From Neisseriaceae bacterium (GTDB taxonomy: Bacteria > Pseudomonadota > Gammaproteobacteria > Burkholderiales > Neisseriaceae), in NCBI GenBank assembly GCA_017458185.1, contig JAFTFY010000024.1, forward strand, positions 1-41,410: a stretch of DNA of 41,410 nucleotides. The letters are read 5' to 3'. Below the pieces are notes generated by a model. That model was not told the DNA's origin. It searched no databases and saw only the letters and a program-made list of their open reading frames with translations. The position numbers and the translations under genes are program-made. Every line of letters begins with the position of its first letter. Within the stretch, counting starts at the first letter, position 1. Below, piece by piece: positions 1-7,846 of the stretch.

Positions 1-2
1 TA

Positions 3-866
3 AATATTCAAGAAAAACATGATGAAACACAATATGCCAAGGCTCAATTAAATCTTGGTGTTCTTTATTATGAACAGGGTGATATAGAACAAGCCAAACA
101 ACATTGGCTAAATATTCAAGAAAAACATGATGAAACACAATATGCCAAGGCTCAATTTAATCTTGGTGTTCTTTATGATAAACAAGGTGATATTGAACAA
201 GCCAAACAACATTGGCTAAATATTCAAGAAAAACATGATGAAACACAATATGCCCACGCTCAATTTCTTCTTGGTGTTCTTTATGAAGAACAAGGCGATA
301 TAGAACAAGCCAAACAACATGGGCTAAATATTCAAGAAAAACATGATAAAAAAACATATACCCACGCTCAATTTCTTCTTGGTATTCTTTATGAAGAACA
401 AGGCGATATAGAACAAGCCAAACAACATTGGCTAAATATTCAAGAAAAACATGATAAAAAAACATATGCCCACGCTCAATTTCTTCTTGGTGTTCTTTAT
501 CGCAAACAAGATGATATAGAACAAGCCAAACAACATTGGCTAAATATTCAAGAAAAACATGATGAAACACGATATGCCAAGGCTCAATTAAATCTTGGTT
601 TTCTTTATGATGAACAAGGTGATATTGAACAAGCCAAACAACATTGGCTAAATATTCAAGAAAAACATGATGAAACACAATATGCCAAGGCTCAATTAAA
701 TCTTGGTGTTCTTTATTATGAACAGGGTGATATAGAACAAGCCAAACAACATTGGCTAAATATTCAAAAAGAATATGATTTAGAAGCATATGCCAAAGCT
801 CGATTTATGCTTGCAATAATTTATGCAAAAGAAGAGAATGAAGAAGAATTTAAACAATGTATTATA
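3..866 (+). repeat. 108-bp in-frame tandem repeat array (7 units plus a degenerate eighth)
   Basis: Units begin at 3, 111, 219, 327, 435, 543, 651 and 759, each 108 bases and 36 codons. Units 1 and 7 are identical over all 108 bases. Units 3-5 share a variant (CCCACGCTCAATTTCTTCTT), and unit 4 begins just after a Trp-to-Gly change (TGG to GGG at 321-323). Near identity at DNA level implies recent duplication or gene conversion, so copy number should vary between strains. The array runs off the left edge, so more units may exist. Confidence 0.92.
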
Positions 867-2171
867 AAACCAAAGGAATATTACCAAGATGATGGGTATA
901 TTAAAAATGTTATGAATAATGTACAAAATGCCAGAATTTTATTAAAGAATAAAGGAATATTATTAGAAATATTAGACCATTATTTAGGTATTAGAAATGC
1001 TTTACAGGTTGTTAGCACAGATACGCCAGTTAATTCTTCTGAAAGAGCATTTGCTCATTATACAGAAGTGGATAGTGCCATAAATCTTCTTAAAAATAAA
1101 GAAAAAGAAGAAGAAAATCAAGAAAAGAAAACAGAAAAACAAAACAAGGAAGAAAATAAGGTTGAAAAAGAATGGAATTTTAGAATGGCATCAGTGGAAC
1201 AATTAAATGACCCTACGGAAGGTCAGGTATTGTTTGAATTTTTAAATAATTATTCTGATAGATTAAAACAACAAAATATCACGATTGAAAAATCAGAAGA
1301 ATGGGCAGTATTTACAGCGTGTTTTACTTTTAATCACGATAGCCTGAATCAATTTCGTTTATACGGCAAAAAACAAAATCAAGAAGCCACAGGTGTGAGT
1401 TTGGTTTTTCAACCGTCATTTTTTAGAAAATCCCATAGTGGCATAATGAATGAGATAAGTACTTCTAAAAAGGAGATGATAGAAGAAATAATGAAAAGAA
1501 GTACGGAACAAAGTCAGAATAATGGTTTTGGCACACCGAATATACAAACAACACCAAATAACGATGATATGGAAGAACATAATAAACAAGATGAAAAAAC
1601 ATTATTATTGCCATTGTATCGTTGCATTTATTTAGACCCTGAAAGTTTTATGGAAAATGAAAATGGCGGAAAAGTGCCCTATTTAAAAATAGCGGCTCGT
1701 GATGAATTAACTTTTTATCGTGAAAAAGATAAAAAAGTTAATGATTTTAAAAAATATAAAATAGAGATTGAAAATATTGAAAGAAAAGTTTCAGAACTTT
1801 TTGAAAAAATGATAAAAAATATGGAAATATTATTTTCAAATTTAAATAAAAATGAAAATAATGAAGAAATATTCAATATATTAGGCTTAATTTTATTGCC
1901 ATTAAGCCATTTAATTAAACATTCGGCTTTTCACGAAGAGCAGGAATGTCGTATTATTTATTGCTGTCCTTTTGATGATGAAGATATTGATAAAACAGAA
2001 AGCCATAAAGCCAAAATTTTTCGCGAATATCGCCCCATAATCAATGATAAAGATATTGCCCGCATTTATTTGTCCAAAGGGGCAGAAAATTATGCTCATA
2101 TATTCAAATCATTAGGCATAAAAACGGTAAGAATATCATCTAACCCATTCCGCACGGCTGAAAAAGAATAA
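3..2171 (+). CDS. TPR/Sel1-like repeat protein fused to a DUF2971-like domain (5' end outside window)
   Basis: The reading frame is open from base 3 to the TAA at 2169-2171, so only the last 722 residues are visible. Residues 1-252 are seven 36-residue repeats (pattern YAKAQLNLGVLYYEQGDIEQ), followed by a degenerate eighth at 759-866; this is a TPR/Sel1-type helical repeat array, normally a protein-binding scaffold. From about base 1047 the sequence matches DUF2971: AHYTEVDSAINLL, then after a Lys/Glu-rich insert (about 1096-1173) FRMASVEQLNDPTEG, later FRLYGKKQ..GVSLVF, and near the end HSAFHEEQECRI. DUF2971 is a family of unknown biochemistry that occurs in some defence-associated genes; a defence role here is inference. 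The gene is clearly more AT-rich than bamA or rseP, suggesting transfer. It converges on skp. The open frame has no ATG before 807, but that Met lies inside the repeats and is not the start. Confidence 0.8.
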   Translation, partial: NIQEKHDETQYAKAQLNLGVLYYEQGDIEQAKQHWLNIQEKHDETQYAKAQFNLGVLYDKQGDIEQAKQHWLNIQEKHDETQYAHAQFLLGVLYEEQGDIEQAKQHGLNIQEKHDKKTYTHAQFLLGILYEEQGDIEQAKQHWLNIQEKHDKKTYAHAQFLLGVLYRKQDDIEQAKQHWLNIQEKHDETRYAKAQLNLGFLYDEQGDIEQAKQHWLNIQEKHDETQYAKAQLNLGVLYYEQGDIEQAKQHWLNIQKEYDLEAYAKARFMLAIIYAKEENEEEFKQCIIKPKEYYQDDGYIKNVMNNVQNARILLKNKGILLEILDHYLGIRNALQVVSTDTPVNSSERAFAHYTEVDSAINLLKNKEKEEENQEKKTEKQNKEENKVEKEWNFRMASVEQLNDPTEGQVLFEFLNNYSDRLKQQNITIEKSEEWAVFTACFTFNHDSLNQFRLYGKKQNQEATGVSLVFQPSFFRKSHSGIMNEISTSKKEMIEEIMKRSTEQSQNNGFGTPNIQTTPNNDDMEEHNKQDEKTLLLPLYRCIYLDPESFMENENGGKVPYLKIAARDELTFYREKDKKVNDFKKYKIEIENIERKVSELFEKMIKNMEILFSNLNKNENNEEIFNILGLILLPLSHLIKHSAFHEEQECRIIYCCPFDDEDIDKTESHKAKIFREYRPIINDKDIARIYLSKGAENYAHIFKSLGIKTVRISSNPFRTAEKE

Positions 2172-2174
2172 TCT

Positions 2175-2189
2175 TTCAGGCTGCCTGAA
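2175..2189. repeat. DNA uptake sequence (representative; all positions listed)
   Basis: Exact or near-exact 15-base copies (TTCAGGCWGCCTGAA) start at 2175, 2247, 2543, 6248, 6386, 7847, 7964, 8486, 8888, 10415, 10713, 11778, 13328, 13414, 14181, 14816, 15332, 15447, 15983, 20912, 21855, 23293, 23892, 24168, 26281, 26809, 28201, 29076, 29205, 30214, 33312, 34243, 35524, 35671, 35796, 36219, 37962, 39535, 39655, 39845, 39937 and 41335. Half-matched copies are at 2391, 3072, 6788, 8392, 11474, 19927, 23777 and 33605. DUS are bound by the type IV pilus minor pilin ComP during transformation in Neisseriaceae. Confidence 0.93.
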
Positions 2190-2246
2190 AAATTAACAGT
2201 ACCGCCGTAGGGTGTGCAACTTGCCCGCCACGCGTTTTAATCTATT

Positions 2247-2403
2247 TTCAGGCTGCCTGAAAAGCGTTTTGCATTGTCGTTATATTTGATAGGCTACCCA
2301 AAAATTATTTTTAACTTCGCTTACGCTCATTTAAAAATAATTTTTGGAATTGCCACACCGTGCTTACGGCACGGCTCGCAATGACGAAATGGGCTGCCTG
2401 AAA
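2247..2403 (+). repeat. DUS-bracketed mosaic hairpin element (copy 1)
   Basis: Begins with a DUS at 2247-2261 and ends with a one-mismatch DUS at 2391-2402. Between them lie GATAGGCTACCC (about 2288), a hairpin with a 17-bp stem (CCAAAAATTATTTTTAA with its complement ending at about 2347), then the spacer GGAATTGC, a second hairpin CCGTGC-TTAC-GGCACGG, and CTCGCAATGACGA. The same fixed pieces occur in the copies at 6248, 15332, 35671 and, inverted, 39535, each with different hairpins. Noncoding. Together with the element at 2419 and free DUS copies it fills the 466-base gap between the DUF2971 gene and skp, where no gene is seen. Confidence 0.75.
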
Positions 2404-2418
2404 TAAATATTTCAACCT

Positions 2419-2528
2419 GCCGTAGGGTGGGTTTCCAACCCACCACAACGCCGATAGGCGTTGATTAAACTTTTCGTGTTATGCAAACCTTACGGTTTGC
2501 TGGTGGGCTGGGAAACCCACCCTACGGC
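2419..2528. repeat. Inverted-arm element with two internal hairpins (GTAGGGTGGG family)
   Basis: Perfect 18-bp inverted arms GCCGTAGGGTGGGTTTCC (2419-2436) and its complement (2511-2528). Inside are two separate hairpins, AACGCC-GATA-GGCGTT and GCAAACC-TTAC-GGTTTGC. A related copy lies within 10561-10675, and a lone GGTGGGTCTTCGACCCACC hairpin lies just after purL at about 30187. Noncoding, between genes. Confidence 0.75.
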
Positions 2529-2637
2529 ATTGTTGTACTTTTTTCAGGCTGCCTGAAAAATATAAAAATGCGTGGGCAATAAATTGCCCACGCTACGATT
2601 TGCTGTTGTTACGGCTGCTCGAAGACCTACCCTACGA

Positions 2638-3132
2638 TTATTGTTTATTCAAAATTTCAATCACTTGATCGGTGATGTCGTATTTTTTATCCACCCATAC
2701 GGCGTTGTCTAATACAATATCCAAGCCCTTTTCGCGGCGGATTTGCATAATGGCTTGATAGGCTTGGCGTTGTAGGTGTGAAAATTCTTCGTTTCGCCGC
2801 AGGGAATAATCGGCTTCAAATTGTTGCAACAGCGGAATATACTGCTTTTGCAGTTTTTCGCGTTGTTTGGTTAATTTGGTGCGTGCCGATGACTTGCTTT
2901 CTGCCGCAATTTTTTGATTGAGCGACAGTATTTCATTTTCTTGGCGTTCTAATGCGGCACGCCTTAACGCAAATTCGCTTTCTAATTGCCGATTGATTTG
3001 TTGTGCCGAATTGCTGTCGGTGTAAATTCGCATGGTGTCAATGTACGCGAATTTGGGGGCGTTGTCGGCATGGGCTGCCTGAACGCTCCACAATAAAACA
3101 CCCAAGCATGCGACTTTTTTCAGATACTTCAT
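2638..3132 (-). CDS. skp: Periplasmic chaperone Skp/OmpH
   Basis: 164 residues, the usual size for the OmpH/Skp family, which holds unfolded outer-membrane proteins in the periplasm on their way to the BAM complex. A Sec signal peptide is clear (Lys-rich start, hydrophobic CLGVLLWSV, cleavage after QAAHA). The mature part begins with the family-typical KFAYIDTMRIY, followed by a long charged helical region rich in Gln, Glu and Lys (about residues 45-115) that fits the coiled-coil tentacles. It starts 13 bases after the bamA stop with a Shine-Dalgarno (AGGTG) in that gap, so it is co-transcribed with bamA. A near-DUS at 3072-3083 encodes the QAA of the signal peptide cleavage region. The lpxD-fabZ-lpxA genes that often follow skp are absent here. 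Confidence 0.93.
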   Translation of the reverse strand: MKYLKKVACLGVLLWSVQAAHADNAPKFAYIDTMRIYTDSNSAQQINRQLESEFALRRAALERQENEILSLNQKIAAESKSSARTKLTKQREKLQKQYIPLLQQFEADYSLRRNEEFSHLQRQAYQAIMQIRREKGLDIVLDNAVWVDKKYDITDQVIEILNKQ

Positions 3133-3145
3133 AACACACCTAACA

Positions 3146-5497
3146 TTAAAATACTGTACCTAACTGGAATTGGAAGCGTTGCACTTCGTCCCCTTCTTTT
3201 TTGTTCAACGGTACGGCGTAACTGAATTTCATCGGCCCTAATGGCGAAATCCATGTGAATGCTAAACCGCCTGAATAACGCAGTTCGTTTTTAAATGTAC
3301 TGTGGTGCCCGCTTGCTCCATACGGTTGATAATCATAGCCTGTATAGCGTTTGCCGTCCCACACGCTGCCTGCGTCTGCAAATAGGCTTAATCGCACGGT
3401 TTTGTTGTTTTTCATACCTGGCATGGGAAACAGCAATTCGGCATTAACATTAGCCTGTTTGGTGCCGCCCAAGTAATCGACATTGCCGTAGCCGTCATAA
3501 CTTTTTGGACCGACACTGCCGCTTTGATAGCCACGCACCGAGCCTAAACCGCCGCCATAGAAATTATGGAAGAATGGCAATTCGTCATTTTTGCCGTAAC
3601 CGTTGGCATAACCCACGCCGCCGCCTAATTGTAAGGTTAGGCTACGCGATAAGGGGAAAAACCACGATTGCGAATGGGTGAGTTTGTAATATTGAATATC
3701 GCCACCTGGTAAGCCGCCTTCGATATTAGCGTTGATAATGTAACCGCGAGTAGGCCAAAAGGCAGAGTCTGTGGTGTTGCGTCCCCAGCCGATATTGCCT
3801 GTAATTGTCCAGTTTTTCTCGCCGTATTTTTCGACAAAATCTACATAGCGTTGCGGCGATTGTGGATACAGGGTTACTTTCATATTGTTGGCACCCAAAC
3901 CGAAGTTTAAGCGGTCGTATTCGGTAATGGGTACGCCTAATCTGGCACCTGCTCCGTAAGTTTCTGTTTTATAAGCAGAAATTTCGGCTTTATAAGGGTC
4001 GTAAGCACGCCAGAATGCATCATAGCCTAAACTCACACCGTCAGGCGTAAAATATGGGTCGGTGAAAGATACGGACGCAACCTTGCTTGATGAACTGTTC
4101 GACACCCTTGCACTGACAGATTTGCCTGAACCAAATAAGTTATCTTGGGCAAAGCCGCCTGATAACACAATACCGTCATCTTGCACATAACCTGCGGACA
4201 CATTCACCGAGCCTGTGGGTTGTTCATGCACCACCACATCTAAACCGGTTTGATCAGGTGTGTCTGCCACTGTGGTTTGCGTTACCTTAACATCGTCAAA
4301 ATAGCCTAATTGTTGTATGCGTTCTTGCGAGCGTTGAATTTTGCCGTAATCGTAAGCGGCACTTTCCATTTGTCGCAATTCACGGCGAATCACTTCGTCC
4401 CGTGTTTTGTTGTTGCCTGAAATGCGAATTTCACGCACATATACTTTTTGTTTTGGGTCGAGTGTTAAATCAAAATCAACCGTGTCGCCATTAGGTTTGG
4501 GTTGCACGCCGATTTCGGCAAACGCATAACCCTCATCGCCCAAGCGATTGCGGATTTTTTCTAAAATGGCATTCAATTCCGAACGGTTATACCATTTGCC
4601 TGTTTTCACTTTGACGATTTTTTGCAATTCTTCTAACGGAATTTCACGCGAATCGCCGCCTACGGTAACTGTTCCCCAGCGGAAGCGGTCGCCCTCATTG
4701 ACGGTAATGGAGACATCTAAATCGTTCGGGTGTTTTTCGTTGGGTTTCGCGTCTGAATCGACTACGGCAAAATTCAAATAACCCCTGTCTTGATAAAAGT
4801 CGGATACGCGTTGTAAATCTTCGGACAATTTATCAGGCGAAAAACGGTCGGATTTACTTAACCAAGTGAGCATACCTTTTTCGGACAATGCCATTTGATT
4901 ACGCAGCGTGCGGTCGGAATAGTGTTCGTTGCCGATAAAGTCGATTTCACGAATAACTGTGGTATCGCCCTCTTCAATCGCTAATTCCACGCCGACACGA
5001 TTGCGTTCTAACGGGGTGATTTTGGGTTCGATTTTGACATTCATTTTGCCGCGATTGCGGTATTCGTTTTTCAAGCCCTCAACCACTTGTGCCATAATCA
5101 CAGGGTTATACACCCGCGATTGTGCCAAGCCCATTGCGGAAATGTTTTTGTGAATATCGGTATTCGACAAAACTTTGCCGCCTGTAACTTCTAACTGACT
5201 GATGACGGGGCGTTCGGTTAAGGTTAAAAGCACCACATCATTTTGTGCTTCCACTTGCACATCGTCAAAAAAACCTGTGGCATACAAGTTTTTAATGATT
5301 TGCTCGCCCACAATATCGGTGAATGCGTCGCCGATTTTCACGGGCATATAGGCAAACACGGTATCGGGTTCAACCCGCTCCAAACCCTCGACACGAATAT
5401 CTTTAATGGTGAAAGTTTCTTCTGCAAACGCAGGGGCAGTGCAAACAATGGCAGCCACTGCCGCCGTCATCAATTTTGTTTTCAGCATATTGAGCAT
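3146..5497 (-). CDS. bamA: Outer-membrane protein assembly factor BamA (Omp85)
   Basis: 783 residues, close to neisserial BamA. It has a signal peptide (residues about 1-25, ending APAFA), five POTRA domains to about residue 420 (beginning FTIKDIRVEGLERVEPDTV), and the C-terminal Omp85 beta-barrel, with the VRGYQSGSVGP motif typical of the conserved barrel loop (VRGF/Y) and a terminal aromatic residue (QLGTVF). BamA inserts beta-barrel proteins into the outer membrane. The first ATG is preferred because AGGA lies four bases upstream of it. It precedes skp. Upstream, a terminator at 5617-5643 separates it from brnA, so it probably uses its own promoter (extended -10 at 5552-5560) rather than read-through from rseP. 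Confidence 0.97.
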   Translation of the reverse strand: MLNMLKTKLMTAAVAAIVCTAPAFAEETFTIKDIRVEGLERVEPDTVFAYMPVKIGDAFTDIVGEQIIKNLYATGFFDDVQVEAQNDVVLLTLTERPVISQLEVTGGKVLSNTDIHKNISAMGLAQSRVYNPVIMAQVVEGLKNEYRNRGKMNVKIEPKITPLERNRVGVELAIEEGDTTVIREIDFIGNEHYSDRTLRNQMALSEKGMLTWLSKSDRFSPDKLSEDLQRVSDFYQDRGYLNFAVVDSDAKPNEKHPNDLDVSITVNEGDRFRWGTVTVGGDSREIPLEELQKIVKVKTGKWYNRSELNAILEKIRNRLGDEGYAFAEIGVQPKPNGDTVDFDLTLDPKQKVYVREIRISGNNKTRDEVIRRELRQMESAAYDYGKIQRSQERIQQLGYFDDVKVTQTTVADTPDQTGLDVVVHEQPTGSVNVSAGYVQDDGIVLSGGFAQDNLFGSGKSVSARVSNSSSSKVASVSFTDPYFTPDGVSLGYDAFWRAYDPYKAEISAYKTETYGAGARLGVPITEYDRLNFGLGANNMKVTLYPQSPQRYVDFVEKYGEKNWTITGNIGWGRNTTDSAFWPTRGYIINANIEGGLPGGDIQYYKLTHSQSWFFPLSRSLTLQLGGGVGYANGYGKNDELPFFHNFYGGGLGSVRGYQSGSVGPKSYDGYGNVDYLGGTKQANVNAELLFPMPGMKNNKTVRLSLFADAGSVWDGKRYTGYDYQPYGASGHHSTFKNELRYSGGLAFTWISPLGPMKFSYAVPLNKKEGDEVQRFQFQLGTVF

Positions 5498-5551
5498 TTA
5501 TTCCTAATCAATTTGAAGTGTTATGGTGCGAACAAATAAAACAAAATCGCT

Positions 5552-5560
5552 ATTTTATCA
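5552..5560 (-). promoter_or_regulatory. Candidate extended -10 promoter of bamA
   Basis: On the minus strand TGATAAAAT lies about 55 bases before the bamA ATG, a TGn-TAAAAT extended -10. No convincing -35 is visible. It lies between the brnA terminator and bamA, where a promoter is needed for bamA-skp. Confidence 0.45.
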
Positions 5561-5597
5561 TTAACCACATAAAAGAAACGGTTTTTTATCAGAAAAT

Positions 5598-5612
5598 TTC
5601 AGGCTACCTGAA
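5598..5612. repeat. Eikenella-dialect DUS variant
   Basis: TTCAGGCTACCTGAA, the AGGCTACCTGAA dialect reported for Eikenella, one base from the main dialect of this window. It is adjacent to the brnTA terminator. Other copies of this variant are at 25766-25780 (complement) and 34899-34913. Confidence 0.8.
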
Positions 5613-5616
5613 AAAT

Positions 5617-5643
5617 AAAAAGCATATACTCAATATGCTTTTT
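5617..5643 (-). terminator. Rho-independent terminator of brnTA
   Basis: Stem AAAAAGCATAT (5617-5627), five-base loop, ATATGCTTTTT (5633-5643); read on the minus strand the stem is followed by a T-rich run. It lies 15 bases after the brnA stop and closes the brnT-brnA unit. Confidence 0.8.
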
Positions 5644-5657
5644 ATATCATCATAAAA

Positions 5658-5939
5658 CTAATGAGCCAGTGCGTCCTGCATTGCCTTACGCAAAATGGCA
5701 TTTAGCCGTGTTTGATAACCCCGACCGCTGTTTTTTAACCACGCTAAAATATCTTCGTCAATTTTAGTGGTAATGGATTTTTTGCGTGGCGTGTATATTT
5801 TGCGGATACCCATTTTTTCCTGATAAGCCTTGATAAAAGGCATTTCATCAACGGTTTTCCAAGTTCCGTCTTTCAAGTCGAGCGAACGGACATACGCCAC
5901 ATCTTCATCGGTAAAATCTTCAATGTCTTTGCTTGTCAT
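5658..5939 (-). CDS. brnA: BrnA-family antitoxin
   Basis: 93 residues. The C-terminal half matches the BrnA antitoxin family: KKSITTKIDEDILAWLKNSG followed by GRGYQTRLNAILRKAM, the ribbon-helix-helix-like part used for DNA binding and autoregulation. The N-terminal half (DFTDEDVAYVRSLDLKDG) would bind and neutralise BrnT. The start has a good Shine-Dalgarno (AAAGGAAAG) and overlaps the end of brnT by 20 bases, so the pair is translationally coupled, in the usual toxin-first order of brnTA. The pair sits between rseP and bamA, which are normally contiguous in Neisseria. Confidence 0.9.
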   Translation of the reverse strand: MTSKDIEDFTDEDVAYVRSLDLKDGTWKTVDEMPFIKAYQEKMGIRKIYTPRKKSITTKIDEDILAWLKNSGRGYQTRLNAILRKAMQDALAH

Positions 5940-6207
5940 AATCTTTCCTTTGGGGTTTGTCAGGTTTGAAAGCAGAAATCAAACGATAGCGGTTATTTCT
6001 TGGTGTCCAAATGACAGCCAACACTCTACCTCGTTTCGTTGTACCTACGGTGAAATATCTGTTTTCGCCGTAGTCTTCTCTTTTATCTTCACGAGTAACA
6101 GCAAAAGCGTCATCAAACACCGTACGAGCCTCATCAAACGAAACGCCGTGTTTGTTTAAGTTAGCAATTGCTTTATCATTGTCCCATTCAAAAAATTCGT
6201 TTTGCAT
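5920..6207 (-). CDS. brnT: BrnT-family ribonuclease toxin
   Basis: 95 residues from the ATG at 6207; an in-frame TTG two codons earlier overlaps the -10 box and is rejected. Family motifs are all present: FEWDNDKAIANLNKHGVSF near the N-terminus, then ARTVFDDAFAV, an acidic/Arg stretch ending ENRYFTVGTT, and the C-terminal YRLISAFKPDK..RKDY. BrnT is a RelE-like fold RNase that inhibits translation and is neutralised by BrnA. A TTGAAT-17-TATAAT promoter ends only five bases before the ATG and no Shine-Dalgarno is visible, so the transcript may be leaderless. Confidence 0.9.
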   Translation of the reverse strand: MQNEFFEWDNDKAIANLNKHGVSFDEARTVFDDAFAVTREDKREDYGENRYFTVGTTKRGRVLAVIWTPRNNRYRLISAFKPDKPQRKDYDKQRH

Positions 6208-6212
6208 ATTCA

Positions 6213-6241
6213 ATTATACATATCTATAAATACATATTCAA
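6213..6241 (-). promoter_or_regulatory. brnT promoter, probably giving a leaderless mRNA
   Basis: On the minus strand TTGAAT (6236-6241), a 17-base spacer and TATAAT (6213-6218). The ATG of brnT begins at 6207, so transcription would start at or next to the start codon. Two direct repeats ATATGTAT lie between and over the boxes and are candidate binding sites for BrnA, which is known to autoregulate. Confidence 0.65.
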
Positions 6242-6247
6242 AACTAT

Positions 6248-6400
6248 TTCAGGCTGCCTGAAAATATTTTTGCACTGTCGTTTTTAGGATAGGCTACCCT
6301 AAAAATCCTTGCGGATTTTTAGGAGATTGCTTCAATTTGATTTCATCAAATCTCGCCATGACGATTTCCCCGCACGGGAAGTGCTTTCAGGCTGCCTGAA
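6248..6400 (+). repeat. DUS-bracketed mosaic hairpin element (copy 2)
   Basis: DUS at 6248-6262 and 6386-6400. Inside: GATAGGCTACCC, hairpin CCTAAAAATCC-TTGC-GGATTTTTAGG (6298-6323), AGATTGC, hairpin TTTGAT-TTC-ATCAAA (about 6336-6350), and CTCGCCATGACGA. The first hairpin is the same as that of the inverted copy at 39535. It lies between rseP and brnT. Confidence 0.8.
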
Positions 6401-6410
6401 AAACAATTTA

Positions 6411-7772
6411 TTAACCAAACCAACGCACAAAGTCATTGAAAAACGCAATACACATTAACAGCGTTAGGGCGGCAATGCCCAAACGCACGCCAAACTCTTG
6501 CACGGCAAGGCTCAATGGTTTGCCACGCACCCACTCAATCGCATAATACAAAAAATGACCGCCGTCTAACACGGGAATGGGCATTAAATTTAACACGCCC
6601 AAACTTAAACTGACTAATGCCAAAAAGGCGATATAAGGCTGAATGCCGCGTTCCACCGTTTTGCCTGCCATTTCCGCAATCGTGCCAGGCCCTGAAATGT
6701 GTTTGATAGACGCTTGACCGATAAGCATTTTGCCGAAGAATTTCAGCGTCAGCCACGAATATTCGCCCGTTTGTTTGACACCGATTTGGGCTGCCTGAAC
6801 AATATTCGGCGTATAAGCGTTCTGCACTTTTTTATTCCATTCTTCGTCCGCCGCCCAGTAAGTGCCGATTTTGCCTACCGCTGGACTATCCGCTGTTTCT
6901 TTAACACTATCAGGTGTGAGTGTTACTGCGGCAATTTGCCCTTGTCGTTCATACTGCACGCTCAACGGCTTATTCGCACTTTGGCGGATTTTTTGCGTAA
7001 TGATTTGTGCGGAATTCATCGGCTCATTATCAATCGCCACGATTTTATCACCGTCTTGCAAACCTGCACGCCCTGCCGCACCGTCTTTCAAAACGCCTTG
7101 CAACACAGGCAGTTGGCGATACGGCATAATGCCGATACTCTCTTTACCACGAGCCATTGCGTCAATCGCCGCTTTTTCTTTTTGCGTGTCGATTTTATAT
7201 TCAACCGCTTGTCCGTTTTCATCTGTGGCGTTAATCGTAACCGCTTGTTTTTTATCCAAAGCCAACAGCAATTCCACGCCGACATCGGTAAAATTTTTGA
7301 TTTCTTTACCGTCAATTTGGTTAATGCGAACATTCTCTTGAATACCTGCGCGTTCTGCCACCGAATTAGGCACAACCGTGCCCACCATCGGCTCTATTTC
7401 CACCACGCCGAATAAAGCGGCAACCGCAAAAAACACAATCGCCAAAATTAAATTCGTCAAAGGACCTGCCACCACCACCGCAATGCGTTTTAATGGGTGC
7501 TGTTTGTCAAACGCATACGGTAAATCTTCGGGTGCGACTTCGCCTTCACGCGTATCCACCATTTTCACATAGCCGCCCAAAGGAATAGGAGCCAAACACC
7601 ATTCGGTGTCGCCCTTTTTCTTCGACCAAAACGGCTTGCCAAAACCGATTGAAAAGCGTAACACTTTAATATTAAACAATCGTGCCACAAGATAATGCCC
7701 ATACTCATGCACGCTGACCAAAATCAGCAAAGCAACAATAAAGGCGATAATGGTTTTAAGTGTAAAAAGCAT
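6411..7772 (-). CDS. rseP: RIP zinc metalloprotease RseP (site-2 protease)
   Basis: 453 residues, typical of RseP. It is an inner-membrane protease that cuts substrates within the membrane (in E. coli the anti-sigma factor RseA, and signal peptide remnants). Zinc-binding HEYGH is at residues 22-26 in the first membrane segment; two PDZ-like regions fill the middle (about 110-300; e.g. IGIMPYRQLPVLQGVLKDGAAGRAGLQ written here in part as DGAAGRAGLQDGDKIV); the second active-site motif LMPIPVLDGGH is near residue 395. In Neisseria rseP is directly followed by bamA; here brnTA and a mosaic repeat intervene. An IVQAAQIG stretch is encoded by a near-DUS (6788-6799). Confidence 0.95.
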   Translation of the reverse strand: MLFTLKTIIAFIVALLILVSVHEYGHYLVARLFNIKVLRFSIGFGKPFWSKKKGDTEWCLAPIPLGGYVKMVDTREGEVAPEDLPYAFDKQHPLKRIAVVVAGPLTNLILAIVFFAVAALFGVVEIEPMVGTVVPNSVAERAGIQENVRINQIDGKEIKNFTDVGVELLLALDKKQAVTINATDENGQAVEYKIDTQKEKAAIDAMARGKESIGIMPYRQLPVLQGVLKDGAAGRAGLQDGDKIVAIDNEPMNSAQIITQKIRQSANKPLSVQYERQGQIAAVTLTPDSVKETADSPAVGKIGTYWAADEEWNKKVQNAYTPNIVQAAQIGVKQTGEYSWLTLKFFGKMLIGQASIKHISGPGTIAEMAGKTVERGIQPYIAFLALVSLSLGVLNLMPIPVLDGGHFLYYAIEWVRGKPLSLAVQEFGVRLGIAALTLLMCIAFFNDFVRWFG

Positions 7773-7846
7773 TGAAAATCAGATTGATTGAAAATAAAGA
7801 CAGAGATTATAAAACAAATCGTTTATTTCGTATATGATAAGATGAT

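Noticed and set aside
157..789. 210-residue open frame on the minus strand across the repeat array
   Set aside because: It is a shadow of the plus-strand 108-base repeats; periodic codons keep the complement open. The plus frame continues into a recognisable C-terminal domain.
3..866. Possible CRISPR-like regular repeats
   Set aside because: The repeats are 108 bases, contiguous, in frame and coding, with no spacers; no CRISPR array is seen elsewhere.
4548..5539. Plus-strand open frames within and after bamA
   Set aside because: They overlap a full-length bamA with clear domains, have no Shine-Dalgarno and no recognisable product.
6699..7415. 238-residue plus-strand frame opposite rseP
   Set aside because: Antisense to conserved rseP; residue make-up (Arg, Phe, His, Cys rich) is typical of a complement shadow.
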